DNA of 64,000 nt from Paraphysomonas bandaiensis (lineage: Eukaryota > Chrysophyceae). The stretch covers positions 186,001 through 250,000 of the forward strand of contig CBFFRP010000352.1 in NCBI GenBank assembly GCA_965644295.1, in the 5' to 3' direction. A program made the translations under genes and the position numbers. Of the stretch, positions 12,403 to 24,830 are shown piece after piece; position 1 is the first letter of the stretch; every line of letters begins with the position of its first letter. The notes below the pieces were generated by a model. It was not told the origin of the DNA. It made no database searches and saw only the letters and a program-made list of their open reading frames with translations.

Positions 12403-15400
12403 TCAGTTTCTTTTGTTGGTACTGTCACCAAGAACCATTTTTTCTCCACTGGCAACAGCAGCCTCACTCGTGAACTTGGTATTCACCCGTTGGACATTCT
12501 CTCTGTCATTTTTCCCTGCCACCGCTGCACTGAAACTGTGGGGATTGATGGTAACACTCTTTGTCATATCATGTGTTTTGTAAATTCCAACAAGGCGATT
12601 CGCGAGCTCGAACATATTGTTTCTACAATTGGAATTACAGTTGCTTCAACACTACTTATGAAACATACCTTAAAGATATGATGACAAATTGTGCATTCTT
12701 CGTCCTGTCCTTAATATAGTTGGCGACAATAGAAACATTCTTGAAGTCCTATGAACGGATGTCGTTAGACACATCTATATGTAGTATATAAGATCACACC
12801 AGTGCGGCATCAATCTCGTCCATAACATAGAGTGGAGTGGGTTTGAAGTGGTGGAGAGCAAAAACTAATGCAAGAGAAGATAGGGTTTTCTCTCCACCAG
12901 ATAAGTTGGATATATTTTTCCAGCTCTTCTTCGGGGGACGTACAGAAAATACAATTCCCTCTGCACAGTGTGGTAACATAATCACACCTAACGTACATAT
13001 AATATGATACTTACCGGAAAAGGGATCAAGTGAATCTACCAGCTCGAGTTCGGCATCTCCACCTGCAGTGGTATTATTTACAAAGTTAACTCCATTACAT
13101 ACTCAGCTGCGCTGCAAAAACTCCAGTGCACTACTTACCTAACGTAATCATTTGGTACATCTCTTTTAACTTCAGGGTTATCGTTCCGAAACCAGACATG
13201 AACTCTTCAAGCCTCTTTCTGCGTAGATCTTCGTATTCTTTCCTAGCAGCATTTCGCTGAGACGTTACCTCCTCCAATTCTCCCAATCGACTCCTGAACT
13301 CATCATCTTTCCTTCGGTATTCAGATAGTGCCGTCAGGTTAACTGACCCTCTTAGTCGATCTCTATCCGCCTCCATAAGGTTAATCTCGCGCTTCAGCAC
13401 TTCAATACCATATTTGCGAGTACTCTTTTCTGTTCGCTCCTCATCTTCATCGACATCCTGGCGATCGCGTCCCTTCTTGCTTGTTCTTGCTGCCAACGAA
13501 ATCATCTTATCCAGTTCCTCCGTACTCAAATCGACCAGAGGCTTTACGATCAAACTCCCATGTGAAGTCTCATCACCCTCCACCTCCATATTCCCTTCTT
13601 TACACTCTTCTGCGCCACCATCACTAGCAGTGGTAAAAAGAGCGCCATACTCCCGTGCGTCATCTGCGTGATGTTTGCGAACCTTGTCCAACTCTTTCTG
13701 CCAAGCTGCTCGTCGGGACTCATTCTCCTTCAGAAGCTGACAAAATGAAGTTATTACGTATTATACTGACACCTTAACGGAATACCTTAGTACAGTTGTC
13801 CACATTCGACCTGAGGTCCACCTCCACCTCGCGAACAGTTCTCACCACATCTACGAACGATGGTAAGATGTTTGAAGATAACAATTAATTCCCATTCGTA
13901 CCTTCTGAAGCTTTGTACTTGTCCGATATTTCTTTCAATTCTTTTTCTTTTGCGGTAGCTGCTGCTTTGGCGTTTTCTTGAGCCAGTAAGACAGCTTCTG
14001 CTTCAACTTCCATTTGTCTCTGTTCCTCCTCCAGAGCGGTCCATTTCTCTTTGCTCTTTTCTAATTCTGCCTCGGCTTTAGATCTGGAAGCCATCGCTTT
14101 GTCTCCCTGCTTTGTGGCAGTGCTAAGAGCAACCTCTTTCGCAGAAATACTGCTATTACACGCATCAAATTCACTGCTTGCTTGGTCCACCTGCACAACA
14201 GAGAAACAGTAAATTGTGGTAGCCGTGAAGCAATATATAAAATGCACCTTGCTTTGAGCCCGCTTTAATTTAGGTCCCCCGATCTCTCTGATTTGATTCT
14301 GGATTGCTTTAACCTAGGGTTCCAGCACAGTAAACTGATTTCCACCTGTACACATAAATTACACCCACCTGGTCCTGAAGATTAACTCTGTCTGGGCTGA
14401 GACTTTTCATGCGTGCATCGATATCACACAGACGAGCTTCCAAAGATTGCATTTCCTGTACTTCCTCTTTCGAGAGTTTACACGCCGCGCGCAACGCTGG
14501 AAGACGAGCTGAGATATCTTCCCTTTCAGAGGCCACACGAGTCACTTGCATGTCACCTTTCTCCAACTGAAGATACCATTACATGCTATGCAAGCGCGCA
14601 ATAACGTTTACCTCTACTTGTATCTTCTTTAACGCCTGCTGGGTCTCCTTAAGCTCCTTCTCGGTATCTGAGAGTTCCGACCGAGACGCAGCAAGGGCAG
14701 CCTGTTTTCTAGAGATCTCCTCCTCAAGGGCATCTATTTGCTGTTGGCTGACATCCCCGTTAGTGTCCGCCGCACAATGTGCTTTCATACCGCCAGATTT
14801 CGCAACTTTTCCACCACCAGTCATTGCACCACTAGTATCAATCAGATTCCCATCTGTAGTGACAACTCTCCATTTGACCCTATCACCTTCATACGCAACG
14901 CGAGTTGCAAGATCCCAGTTATCTGTTACCAGTGTATCTTTGAGGCCCATATAGAAGGCATTTCGGTATATATGATCTTTGGGCGTGATCAAATCAAACA
15001 ACCGCTTCATACCGGCAGGTATAGCAGGACATGCGTCGATTTTAGCCGCATAGTGGCCAATCTGCTCCAGTACAATGAACGACGCACGCCCATTGTTAGA
15101 CTCCCTAGAGTGCAGGACAATGACTTCCAAGCAACGATAATACAGCAGAAACACATGAATCGAATTACCTGAGGTACGATATACAGGCGTTCGCTGAATC
15201 TGCATTGTCAACGACAATATAGTCAAGACAACCACAGGCTGTACTAATCGCAACGTCATATTCAGGTGCAATGCTACCAAGATCTCCAAGCCTCCCCCTC
15301 ACGCCTCTTCCGGCCAAAGCCCCACCGGGGCAAGTTTGTTTCATAATAGATTGTACCTGAGCGCGACTCCCCCCTCCATTGGAGGATTGTTGTGCTTGTC

Positions 15401-17153
15401 TGGACGCCTTAGCCTCTTCACATGCAGATATTGCTGTTCGGACACTGCCTTGTAGCTCGGTTTGCTGTTCTTTGAGTCGATCGATGGCGGAAGTGAGGGC
15501 TGCAAGACGGGCTTGTAGTGCAGCTTTTCGGTCCACTGCTGCCTGACGAGATGCAACAATTTGCTGCTCCTCTATCTCAAGTGCGCTGAGTCGTGCCTCA
15601 GCGGCAGCCACTGATTTGTGAGCAGCCTGAGACCGGGACTGGAGTATCTCAACTGAGGTCTCAACACTTTCTTTCTCTGTCTGCAAAGTAGCTACAGAAC
15701 GGTCTGCCTCTGTCAGACGTGATTGAACCTATAAAGCAACAATTACACAAAGAAACTCATAGAAAATGTATCGTATCTCTTATACCTCCTCAAGATCAGT
15801 TCGCAGAGAGGCTGTGGACTCCTGAAGTGAACTCATGACATCATCTAGATGTTTCTCCGCCGCCATTTTGCGAGCTTCCACTTCCGCCATACCAGTGCGC
15901 ATACTATCCAGTTCACTTTGTATCTTAGCTACCTCCTTGGAACACTCCTCTTCCTTTGCACTCTCTTTCTTGATAGTTGTCTGTACATCGTAAATAGTTA
16001 CAATGCTTTACTATACTAGAGTTAGCCCGTCAGGATCATGTGCGTACCGTGAGCTTCTGAATCTGAGTCTTCAGAAACTTCATGTCCTCTATCATCTTTG
16101 TGTCCCGACGTTCATATGCCGTGAATTCCTATATTGACACCGCCGTTAGTAGTGCAAGCAATACTAATGATATCTGAAACTAAAACTTACATCTGCGGTC
16201 TGCTGCATTTCGGCGGTGAGTCTGTCGTATTCCGCATTGATACGTGAATATTCCGTCTGCATCACCTTCAGCTCCTTTTCTGTATCCTTGAGCTTATTGC
16301 GCTCGTACACGAGTTTTTCTTGGTAGCCTTCCAACTTCTCAGTGAGGCCCTCAATGTTGGCGGCGCACTCCGAAGTGTAGATTTGATACAACACGTTATG
16401 CTTGTGTCGAACACCAGCCTCCTTTTCGAGGTATTCGGAAGCCTCGGTACGAGGACCTTCAAGGTTGTCTCTGTCCGCCTGAGATATTTGAAGTCGCTTC
16501 ACACGTTCCAATCGAACTTCATTCAATTCCTCTACAGTTTTCCCCGCAGCTTCTATCTGAGGCACATATCGATTAGAACCAATTATATCCTCCAGATATT
16601 CCAGAAATCCGTCTTCATGAGGAGTAAGAGCTTTAGGCTTCATCATTGAGATCTGCTCTACTTCACCTTGAAGTATGAGAAATCTGTTGTTATCAAGATC
16701 AATGTCATGCTGACGAAGTAGTTGACCGACTTCGGTGTAGGTACTATTCTTGCCATCAACCGAGTACTTGGACTGATTATTCTTAAACGCCGTACGTGAA
16801 ACCACAAATTCACTACCAGGAACAACCTCGTATTCATCCTCCGATGACTCATCATCATGAATTAACTGAAAATACACCGCAACCTTAGCATATTCCAAAT
16901 TCGGGAATCGTGACGACTTGTGTATTAATTCAGATACTTTATTCAATCTCAACTGTTTGGCACGCTTGCCAAATACGAATAGCAGTGCATCAATGACATT
17001 GGATTTCCCACTTCCATTTGGGCCCACAATGCTAGAGAATCTCTTGTGAAATGGGCCAATCTCTTGTTCCCCAGCATATGATTTGAAATTCTCCAGCACC
17101 ATTCTCGTAATCATTAACCGAGTGGTGCATGTTGATTGACCGCCCGGGTCCAT
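12403..17153 (-). CDS. SMC4: SMC4, condensin core ATPase subunit
   Basis: SMC4 pairs with SMC2 as the ATPase core of condensin, which compacts mitotic chromosomes. Fourteen exons: 17153-16191, 16128-16048, 15980-15786, 15728-15169, 15104-14612, 14566-14369, 14313-14248, 14190-13902, 13850-13786, 13736-13139, 13062-13015, 12960-12800, 12748-12669 and 12622-12403. They join in frame to 1338 residues, close to the family length. Walker A GPNGSGKS is near residue 45. The SMC4-type block QGEVEQISMMKPKAL and EYLEDIIGS follow. The hinge lies in exons 4-5 (GAMTGGG), flanked by long coiled coils. The C-terminal head has the signature LSGGEKT and the Walker B run VMDEIDAAL. The block before EYLEDIIG separates SMC4 from SMC2 and SMC1/3. 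The start is the ATG of MDPGGQST; an upstream non-coding exon cannot be excluded. Confidence 0.97.
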
Positions 17154-17652
17154 CTTTACCAGTACCTGATTAATGAAATAACAAAGCAATGAGGACTAGC
17201 TAATATACGATAGCTGTCTCCTTATATAGTATTCACTATTCAGGCTTGTAGTTGTTTTATAGGGAGTTTAAACACACTGATAATATCCACAGCTCACTGC
17301 ACAGTATTATATATATGCGTATTTTCCCTCTCATAATTTGAATTTTCGTGATGATGACTTCGAAGTTTACAAAGTGAATCAGTTGGTGTTTTTTATTCCA
17401 ACGGCCAAATACTAACCATCACCAGCAGCAGATCAGTATAGGACAAAATACAGATGGTATATATCCCGTATATGGGATCTACGAAGAGACCAGGATCCTA
17501 TCCATATGCGCTGCATGTGCAGGAGTATATATACACAAGAACGGTGTGATGTGCTATAGAATAGTTTAATACCAAAGTGGGAGTCGTTGTTGAATAGGAA
17601 TCTCAGCGAATCGAATAATTAATTTGTTATCAACTATCTGTTCATTACAAGG
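17154..17652. promoter_or_regulatory. Shared divergent promoter region of SMC4 and a small unknown gene
   Basis: A 499-bp spacer between head-to-head genes. It contains a CCAGCAGCAGATCAGTATA stretch (17419-17438) that partly matches the CAGCAGTA motif, and a hairpin ATCCC-GTATAT-GGGAT at 17463-17478. Regulatory function is inferred from position only. Confidence 0.4.
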
Positions 17653-18209
17653 ATGATTCGAAGAAAGCTTCAAGAGAAATTTGGAGACAAGAATAAAGAG
17701 GACACGCAAGACACTCCTGAAAACGAAGACTCCACTGACGATGACCAAGACGAAGAAAGCGAAAGAAAGCTGATTAAAATTTTATCTTTCATACGGAATG
17801 AGTTTATATCTCGTGGCTATGAAGGCTCTGTGTCAGTGGCACGATCTGGTCTAATCTTCGGTAGAAGTTATGAGGTGGAAGTGTCTGAAGGAGATGAACT
17901 AGTATGTTAATCCACTTACTATATCCCTATCTATTGGTTACTATATATGAACAGGTCAGTGACGCTTCTTTGGATCTGAATGAAACCATTATGGCTCCTA
18001 TTCGTGCATCCGTGAGGAACTTGTTTAATTCGCTGGCTAAGAAAGCCAAGTCATGGCAGAGAGTTCCGTTTGCGGACAACACGACTGTCTCCCTGTCACG
18101 GAGTGTGACAATATTGATATTCACTCTCGAAATGGAGGTCTCAGCCTCAGTTTCTTCCATACTGGCTGCGGCAGAGAAGAATAACGAGCTCCCTGACCCA
18201 CCTAAATAA
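17653..18209 (+). CDS. Hypothetical protein, 167 aa
   Basis: Two exons, 17653-17901 and 17955-18209, with a 53-bp GT-AG intron; frame is exact. The N-terminus (about residues 10-40) is an acidic Asp/Glu stretch. The rest is predicted globular: a first part with RNEFISRGYEGSV and a second with an NETIMAPIRASVRNLFNSLAKK helix followed by a beta-rich IFTLEMEVSASV segment. No signal peptide, membrane segment or catalytic motif is seen. It lies head to head with SMC4. I do not recognise the family. Confidence 0.75.
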
Positions 18210-19485
18210 ATGAATGCACTTCTAGTTTTAACATGTAGAGGACTATTCAAATAATAAGTTAGTAGATACCACGGAGAAATTCTTTGACTGGTTACTATTG
18301 TGGTTAATCTATATAATTTTATAAACGCGTTGCCTGTAAACTATTGATTCACTTATCTTTTCTATTCTATAGAAACAGGAAAACTCTGCAAACAAGTTCC
18401 AAGGCAGCTACTTAAACAGTGTATAGTAGGAACAGCTTAGTTTTGTTGTTTAAGCAGAGATATGAATATTGGAACTAACATTCATATAGTAGAGCAAACC
18501 TAAGAAGCCCCATGATCCAGAGTATGATATCGGTTCATAGGACTCGATTCAGTACCGCAATAATTTTCGTAAACTTGGAAGTTTGCAACGCATACATACA
18601 TTATACATTCCAATTGTTATTGTTTTCTTACATGTCATAACATTGTTCAGAGGTATAAGTGATCACAAGACGGTTTTAGTGTATTTTACACAAGCAATGC
18701 GAATGGCACTGGTTCAAACAATAGGTCAAGTTCATGTCAAAAGTCTCAGAATAAAGATTAAAATACTATTAACACTAGACAGTTGAGGTACACCATAGTT
18801 TGACTGACAACTATTTAAAAACTTTTAAATCAGACTAACTGGATTCAATTGCGGTATTATTCAATCATTAATGTTCATTGAAAGTATACTAATTAAAGCC
18901 ATTTATAGTGAACTCGCTGTACTGTCTGTCGAAATTCTTAACAATCAAACATTTTCAGTTGTCTCGTCTACTTGTTGGTCCCTCCAATGACTTGTTGGAA
19001 AAGGGAAAATATAGATACCCTGTCTAACTAGATGACAGTATGTTCGTGTACGACCATATTCTGGAAACTATTTAGCAGTCATGTCTCTCCAGATACGAAT
19101 GTGCACATGGATTCGACGAAGTAGCATCATGTCATCCAAGGAATCTTGCAGAGGGCAGCAAAGCCAACTTGCTCATTTCATAGACAATTATAGCCCAAGC
19201 AATCGGAAACACACACGCATGATGTCTACATGATCTACGTTAGGGTACTGTATCCTATGTTTTGGTTACCCATGTAAAAGATATGCACTGCAACAGTGGC
19301 ATCATATCGCTTTATTGTGTGTATTCTTTGCACGTATACTGAGAGTACAGAAAATACGAGGCAAGCTGAGAAAATTCGTGCATCAGTGACATCAGATGAC
19401 ACACCAGTGCAGGACTACCACGCCATAGGAATACAATATACAACGAAATACATAAGCCCATATCTTATCACCTCCATTGGATACT
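18210..19485. other. Intergenic region, no gene seen
   Basis: AT-rich spacer. Short open frames near 18583 and 19296 have no start context, domain or splice partner. A possible acceptor (TTCTCGCGTAG at about 19555) inside the following gene leaves open an unseen upstream exon. Confidence 0.5.
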
Positions 19486-20978
19486 ATGTCTACGCTACTC
19501 TCCTGTTATCTAAGCTGTGATGATCAGGATACCTTTCCCATATTCTTCTCGCGTAGGTTGCAAGAGTATGATCCGCTGTTCTATGCAGCGCAAGTAGAAG
19601 CGCAAGTAATGGGGGAGTTCACAGCTATCACTGCAGTGTGCGAAATATGCTTCGACAATTTTAGAATTGACGCCATTTGGAACAAATGTAACTCATATGA
19701 GACAAACGACTCAAGAAGAGGTGTGTGTGGTGAATGCATGAGGTCGTATCTGTCTTCAAAGATTCATGATGGCGAAGTATCCGGTGATGGCGAAATTCAA
19801 TGCCCTTGCTCAGATTTTCACTGCACAACAAAGCTACCAGAAGGAGATATCAGGACATACCTTGGTGATTGTCCTGATCTACTTAAGAAGTATAAACAGT
19901 TTACACTCAACGCTGCAATTGATAAAGATCCAAACCGGGTCTGGTGTCCCAGTGCTGGATGTGGTGCCATTGTACGTGTACCCAGTGGAAAAAGTAAGGC
20001 ACACTGTGCGAAATGTGGATTACACTTTTGTACAAAATGCATGCAATCACATAGTGTGTTATTGACGTGCGGGCTGGTGAGTCTATTTGTGCAGGTGAGA
20101 TTTTGAAATGATGTGGTGCGTTACAGGCTAGTGATTCTCACTTTCGGCGATGGAAAGGCACAACTCCGCAAGGATGCAAACGCTGCCCTAGGTGCCATAT
20201 TTATATTGAAAAAAATATGGGTTGCAGTCATATGCTTTGCAGCAAATGCAGACATGAGTTTTGTTGGGGTTGTATGTGGCCTTATACGAGTAAGTGTTCT
20301 GCCCCTGTTGGCGTTTGTGAGTTGTCTCAATTGATGGAGTCAAAAGTATGGGGGAAATCTACACCTTCTAGGGTAATTACCAAGTGTGTAGGAATACCAA
20401 TCATGGCTGGTGTATCTGGAGCGGCTCTGGGTATTGCCGGAGGCTTGTGTATTACAGCGGCAGGGGCTACAGTAGGAATTGGCCTAGCTACGTCTCCTGT
20501 GCTAGCATCCATATATCTATATCACAACCCTCCAGAATATATACGAAAGTATTTACCTGCTCCGAATTACACTGATTTGGACAATGCATCAATGCTGCAA
20601 AGGGGAGTTCGCTTGAATGCGCCCTGGCAGCATGACGACCCCACATATGCACAGTGTATATCTGATAGCAGTAATGATAGGTTTATAGGCTTCAACGGTC
20701 GTTGGCAAAATTCGATATTTGTAGCATATATAAATCCAGGGATGGTAGAGGGGTTTTATGCACCTGTATCCTACGTGGTCTATATTGTGCCGCAGGGTGC
20801 GAGTCGTGTAGATGTTGAAGCACTTTCCTTGCATGAGTACGAGATGCTTGAAGTATCTCTTCCTTCACAAGCACAACCCCAGAAAACACTTCTCGATGAA
20901 TCTATCCTAGTAGAATTGGGGCAGCAATTATCTCAAGAAGTTCGGAGCCGAAGAACATTCGTATATACGTCGTCGTAA
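19486..20978 (+). CDS. RBR E3 ubiquitin ligase with two C-terminal membrane segments (RNF19-like)
   Basis: RBR ligases take ubiquitin from an E2 onto a cysteine in RING2 before passing it to the substrate. Two exons, 19486-20076 and 20127-20978, with a 50-bp intron, give 480 residues. RING1 begins at CEIC (about 52) and includes [11 protein letters not shown]. The IBR domain (about 148-190) has [11 protein letters not shown] and [16 protein letters not shown]2 starts at [14 protein letters not shown] (about 218-231), continues as [16 protein letters not shown], and contains the expected catalytic Cys in NMGCSHM. A Gly/Ala-rich hydrophobic region (about 279-328) makes one or two membrane spans, the arrangement of RNF19-type ligases. 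The C-terminal 150 residues are unique. Start is the ATG of MSTLLSC; a TTG lies 9 bp upstream in the same frame and an upstream exon is possible. Confidence 0.9.
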
Positions 20979-22354
20979 GTCTTTTTGAGAGTGGGTCGTT
21001 GCTTTGAATGCTTGCTTTTCATATCTATAGCAATATAGCCAAGATGGTCTAGTATTATCCGATAATCTTTTATTTTTAATCTCAGACTTTTACACAATAC
21101 GTATGAATAACATCGGTAGGGTTTCCGGCTAGTACCTATAGGTAGCTTCCTATAGGAAGGGTAGTAGGTTACTAGTTGGTAAATCTCGGCTCATGGTTCC
21201 TATTTCCTATTAGGATACTGTATAGTGCTTAGTGCATATAGGTACATTTTAGCTATATATAGGTGGCATCTATAGCCTATAGGTTTTTAAGTAGGACCAT
21301 ATAGAAGATGAAAGACCAACTATTGGGGACCACATTCTTGGTGCCAAATTATCTCTTAGGAGCCCCTATTTAGATAGCTAACACGTACCTATAGGTAGTA
21401 AACAAAAGTTTCCAATAGGTACCTATTTGTTGAGTTTTGCTGTTTGTGACTGTGTTAGACGAAGAATATATTTATGGTTAACAGTATTATGCCAGTGAGA
21501 ACTACCAACATGATAGCTACATAGCTACTATATATTAAACATGAAACTGAATGTAATATATTGATCATACAAGATAGTGACGATGTAAGATCGTACGATA
21601 AATGATTGGTCGTAGAGATATCATGAAATTGATGAATGAGAAGAGATATTGATTATAATAATTAAGACAAGATTAATGAGTGAATGCACGTTCAGTTAAC
21701 TTAGTAAATCATCCTATTGTGTCATAACTTGACACTTTTGGCTATAGGTAATATGTTCTAGCATCTACAGGTAGACCCCAAAGGCTGAATGTGCGATTTT
21801 ATAATACAAATAAGTGGAGAGTGATAGGCACCAACTATAGGTAGTGTTGATAGGAATACATATAGGTTGGGGCCTAATTGGAATGCACTATGTACGAAGT
21901 CCCTATAGGTAGGTCACACTACCTATAAAGACCTAATATGGCCCATCGTTGAAGAACATACAATTTTATTTATGTAAAAATATATCACCGTAAAACAGCA
22001 TATATACACAAATACAAGCAATCTTATGATCATCCGCTTCGGCGATAAAGATAAAACACAACAGCAGGTAATCCGCGCGTGGATAGTAAACCAAGTCACT
22101 TAAATAGTAACACGAAATCTCAATCTTCAACGAAAGACTTTATATTGCTAGGAGTCTACTGTTTCAGTAGTAGAACATATTCCAAGCAATATAGTTTTGC
22201 ATTGCTTTACAACGGTTATCAACCAACATCGTGGTACTCGCATAGTTACGTAAGAGAATGTATATAGTATCACATCGTCCTATATGGCAGAAATAATATC
22301 CCGCTTCGTTGTCTTCAATCATTAATTTGCAGCGTAAAATTTTATAGATATCGG
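20979..22354. repeat. Intergenic cluster of ACCTATAGGT palindromes
   Basis: Between about 21120 and 21930 the palindrome CCTATAGG and half-sites recur about ten times: TACCTATAGGTA at 21133-21144 and 21386-21397, TTCCTATAGGAA at 21147-21158, AATAGGTACCTATT at 21414-21427, and further CTATAGGT copies near 21277, 21742, 21836 and 21902. No gene is seen. Confidence 0.8.
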
Positions 22355-23710
22355 TCACAGTGATTCAATGACTGTACAATGAGCGCCAACACGTTTAGAT
22401 GACGGAGGTACGTCACCAGATTCGAGACGATTGGTACCCAAATTTATAAAAAAAGCTTCCGATTTAATTTTTTTTTTCGGTGGCGACTGCTTCATAGATA
22501 GCTGCTTTGTTCGACCAGGCGGTGACTTTTCTTGACATTTATCGTCAATGGCTGCCTTTGTCATGTGCACTTGTGCGTGAGAAGTGCATCCAGAAGAACT
22601 TACACGATTGGGATGGCAAGTAGAGCCCCTAAGAAAATTCGCATGTTGGTCACTAGGAAAGTCAGAATTGGGTGATGAACGTCGCCGTAGTCTGCTTGAT
22701 ACATGTGCTTTCCTTTCAACATCTCCGACGCAATCTTCAGGTTTTCTGATTACCACACTTTCGCATATATCAGCATCAAAAGAAGAATTTGACATGTGCA
22801 TTGCTGCATTGACACCATTACCGCTCTCTCCAGAAACACTCTCTCCAGTACCGATCTCTCCAGAAACACTTTCTCCAGTACCGCTCTCTCCAGAAACACT
22901 CTCTTCAGTGCAGCTCTGTCCAGAACCACTCTCTCCAGTGCCGCTCTCTCCAGTGTCACTACCACAGCAGTCATCCCCAGAGATATGTGCACTACTGTTG
23001 GAAGGAGTTGAATATGTCGCTGAAGAGCTAGCCATAATAATGTTTTCCTCAGCATTTGTCTCGGCTGGAAACATATCATGCAGTATGCCATAATGCGCTG
23101 CTTCAATCCTTAATTCGACAATTATTTCAAAATTCAAATGACACTTGTATTCAAAAAACGATTCTGGTGATCGTAAAAAATTCAATATATGTCGAAAGTG
23201 TGTACCATCTCTGTCAATAAAATAGCATCCATCGTCATCTTGAATTATTTCAGATGTTCCAGAAAAGGCTCTTCCGAAAAAAGAGTGCTCACATCGCCTC
23301 AATGTTGCAAGAGTTGTCATGAACCGCACTCCTCCCACATTTAATTTAATGTTAGAGTTGATTTGAGGAAAGTTAGATTTTAGTGCCAGGTGTTCGTCTG
23401 GATAGACATCGGAAGCTGTTGCGTCACTAGCTTCAGTCCGAGAAGCTTTGGACTGAATGCCCGCGAGTGTATTTCCCAGGCCTTCAACATCCTTTGATTT
23501 CATCTTCTTTATAGCAGATGACAAATTCATCCACTTTTCATGGTATGCGTCATCTAATTCTGTGGACGTCTTAATCATATCTTTGGCGGCGGCCAGAAGG
23601 TTTGTTAATGCTTCTTTCTGTTTCTCGCATAGATTTGACACATGGTCTGACGTAGTCAAAGCAAATTGTTCAATATTATCAATGGCGTTCCGTTCCTTAT
23701 CACAGTTCAT
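22355..23710 (-). CDS. KCTD-type BTB (T1) domain protein, 451 aa
   Basis: Single exon; ATG at MNCDKERN. Residues 1-110 are helical and probably coiled coil. A K+-channel-type tetramerisation BTB domain spans about 120-225: IKLNVGGVRFMTT, the FSGTSEI region, DRDGTHFRHILNFLRS and an EAAHYGI-type helix. KCTD proteins commonly act as oligomeric adaptors for cullin-3 ligases, but no substrate domain is recognisable here. Residues about 245-295 are a Gly-Glu-Ser tandem repeat encoded by a 30-bp minisatellite. The C-terminal 150 residues are basic and Ser-rich, with a QSPPKKKIKSE stretch that looks like a nuclear localisation signal. Confidence 0.9.
   Translation of the reverse strand: MNCDKERNAIDNIEQFALTTSDHVSNLCEKQKEALTNLLAAAKDMIKTSTELDDAYHEKWMNLSSAIKKMKSKDVEGLGNTLAGIQSKASRTEASDATASDVYPDEHLALKSNFPQINSNIKLNVGGVRFMTTLATLRRCEHSFFGRAFSGTSEIIQDDDGCYFIDRDGTHFRHILNFLRSPESFFEYKCHLNFEIIVELRIEAAHYGILHDMFPAETNAEENIIMASSSATYSTPSNSSAHISGDDCCGSDTGESGTGESGSGQSCTEESVSGESGTGESVSGEIGTGESVSGESGNGVNAAMHMSNSSFDADICESVVIRKPEDCVGDVERKAHVSSRLRRRSSPNSDFPSDQHANFLRGSTCHPNRVSSSGCTSHAQVHMTKAAIDDKCQEKSPPGRTKQLSMKQSPPKKKIKSEAFFINLGTNRLESGDVPPSSKRVGAHCTVIESL
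22820..22965. repeat. Minisatellite (about 30-bp unit) inside the KCTD-type coding sequence
   Basis: Four to five imperfect copies of a unit with CTCTCCAGAAACACT and CTCTCCAGTACCG halves. The period is a multiple of three, so copy-number change keeps the frame; it encodes the ESVSGESGTG-like repeats. Confidence 0.85.
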
Positions 23711-24141
23711 ATATGTATGTATATATATCTCAGCAGCGTTACATTAGTGTCTTATACATAAGCTCGTAGCGACTATTCGTCTGATAACAGCTCACTAGTG
23801 GAACAAGTATACTTGAGTTACTCAGCGACACTGTGTTCCAAGTAGATATACATGTCATTCTCACTCATTGTGTCGTTCTTAAAGAAAATCTTCCCAACAG
23901 AGCGCAACAGTGAGAGTGGGCGTGTCTGCCACCGTGTTATCGTGTTATGATGTGCGAGGAACGTGTCTGATATCTGTAGGTGGAATCCTACACACACAGT
24001 ATTTTACGGTATTTATACATCGTATGACCAGCACCAGCACCAGCACATGAATACCGAATACGAGAGCAACGAGAGGCATCACACTATTAGCTGTGCTGTC
24101 TCTTACTTGTGTACAGAGTTAACACAAGCTGACACGAGAAC
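23711..24141. other. Divergent intergenic region
   Basis: Spacer between the KCTD-type gene (-) and the secreted-protein gene (+). A CTCAGCAGCG stretch near 23727 partly matches the recurrent promoter motif, and a short CAGCAC triplication lies near 24030. No gene is seen. Confidence 0.5.
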
Positions 24142-24830
24142 ATGCTGCTTATTCTACCTTTTATCTTATCGTTGGCTACTGGCGACGCTTGGCAACACGA
24201 CGCACTACACATTCACCCCCATACGAATTATGAACGCGACATCAAGATGGTGCAGCTCAATATGGCTATCCCCGTCAACAACCCTTCGGTAGTATCCATG
24301 TCAGAAGGCTCGTATGTAACAACAGTATATACGACACCGAATTGTGCTGCCAATTCGACGTATACGGCGACTGGAACGTCGCTTGGATCGTGTATCAGTG
24401 TTGACAGTGACACCAGCTATATGTATTCCGATTGCTCAACATCTGGAAGCAAAGTCACAGTCACCATGACTACCTGCACTTCTTCGGATTGTTCTTCAGG
24501 GTGTCAGTCATTTAAACTACCACAGGAATCGAATTGCCAAACGATGTCAACCATAACATGCACATCTGCAGATGATCCCTGGAAAGAAGGCGGATTTAAT
24601 TTCCATTCCGAGTAAGTATCACAAATGCCCCACTATGTCGAGTGTGTATGTTATAAACTATATATTCTTGTAGAATGCACTGGGGGGCAGATGACTGTGG
24701 TGGGAAATACGATATGTGGACAGGAATTCATGCGGACTGCGATGATCTTGACTGTGACACTTACGAAGGTGATAACGGCTCCAAGTACTCCCTGGAGGGC
24801 TTTTGCGAAGATAATGACGACAACAATTAA
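24142..24830 (+). CDS. Small secreted Cys-rich protein, 208 aa
   Basis: Two exons, 24142-24611 and 24674-24830, with a 62-bp intron that splits the last codon of exon 1 (GA|A) and keeps the frame. Residues 1-15 (MLLILPFILSLATGDA) form a signal peptide. The mature part is Ser/Thr-rich with about ten cysteines in the first exon (pattern includes CTSSDCSSGCQSF) and four more in the acidic second exon, which ends in EDNDDNN. No membrane anchor is visible, so secretion is the likely fate. The family is not recognised; cysteine-rich extracellular proteins of this size have many roles and I do not assign one. Confidence 0.8.
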
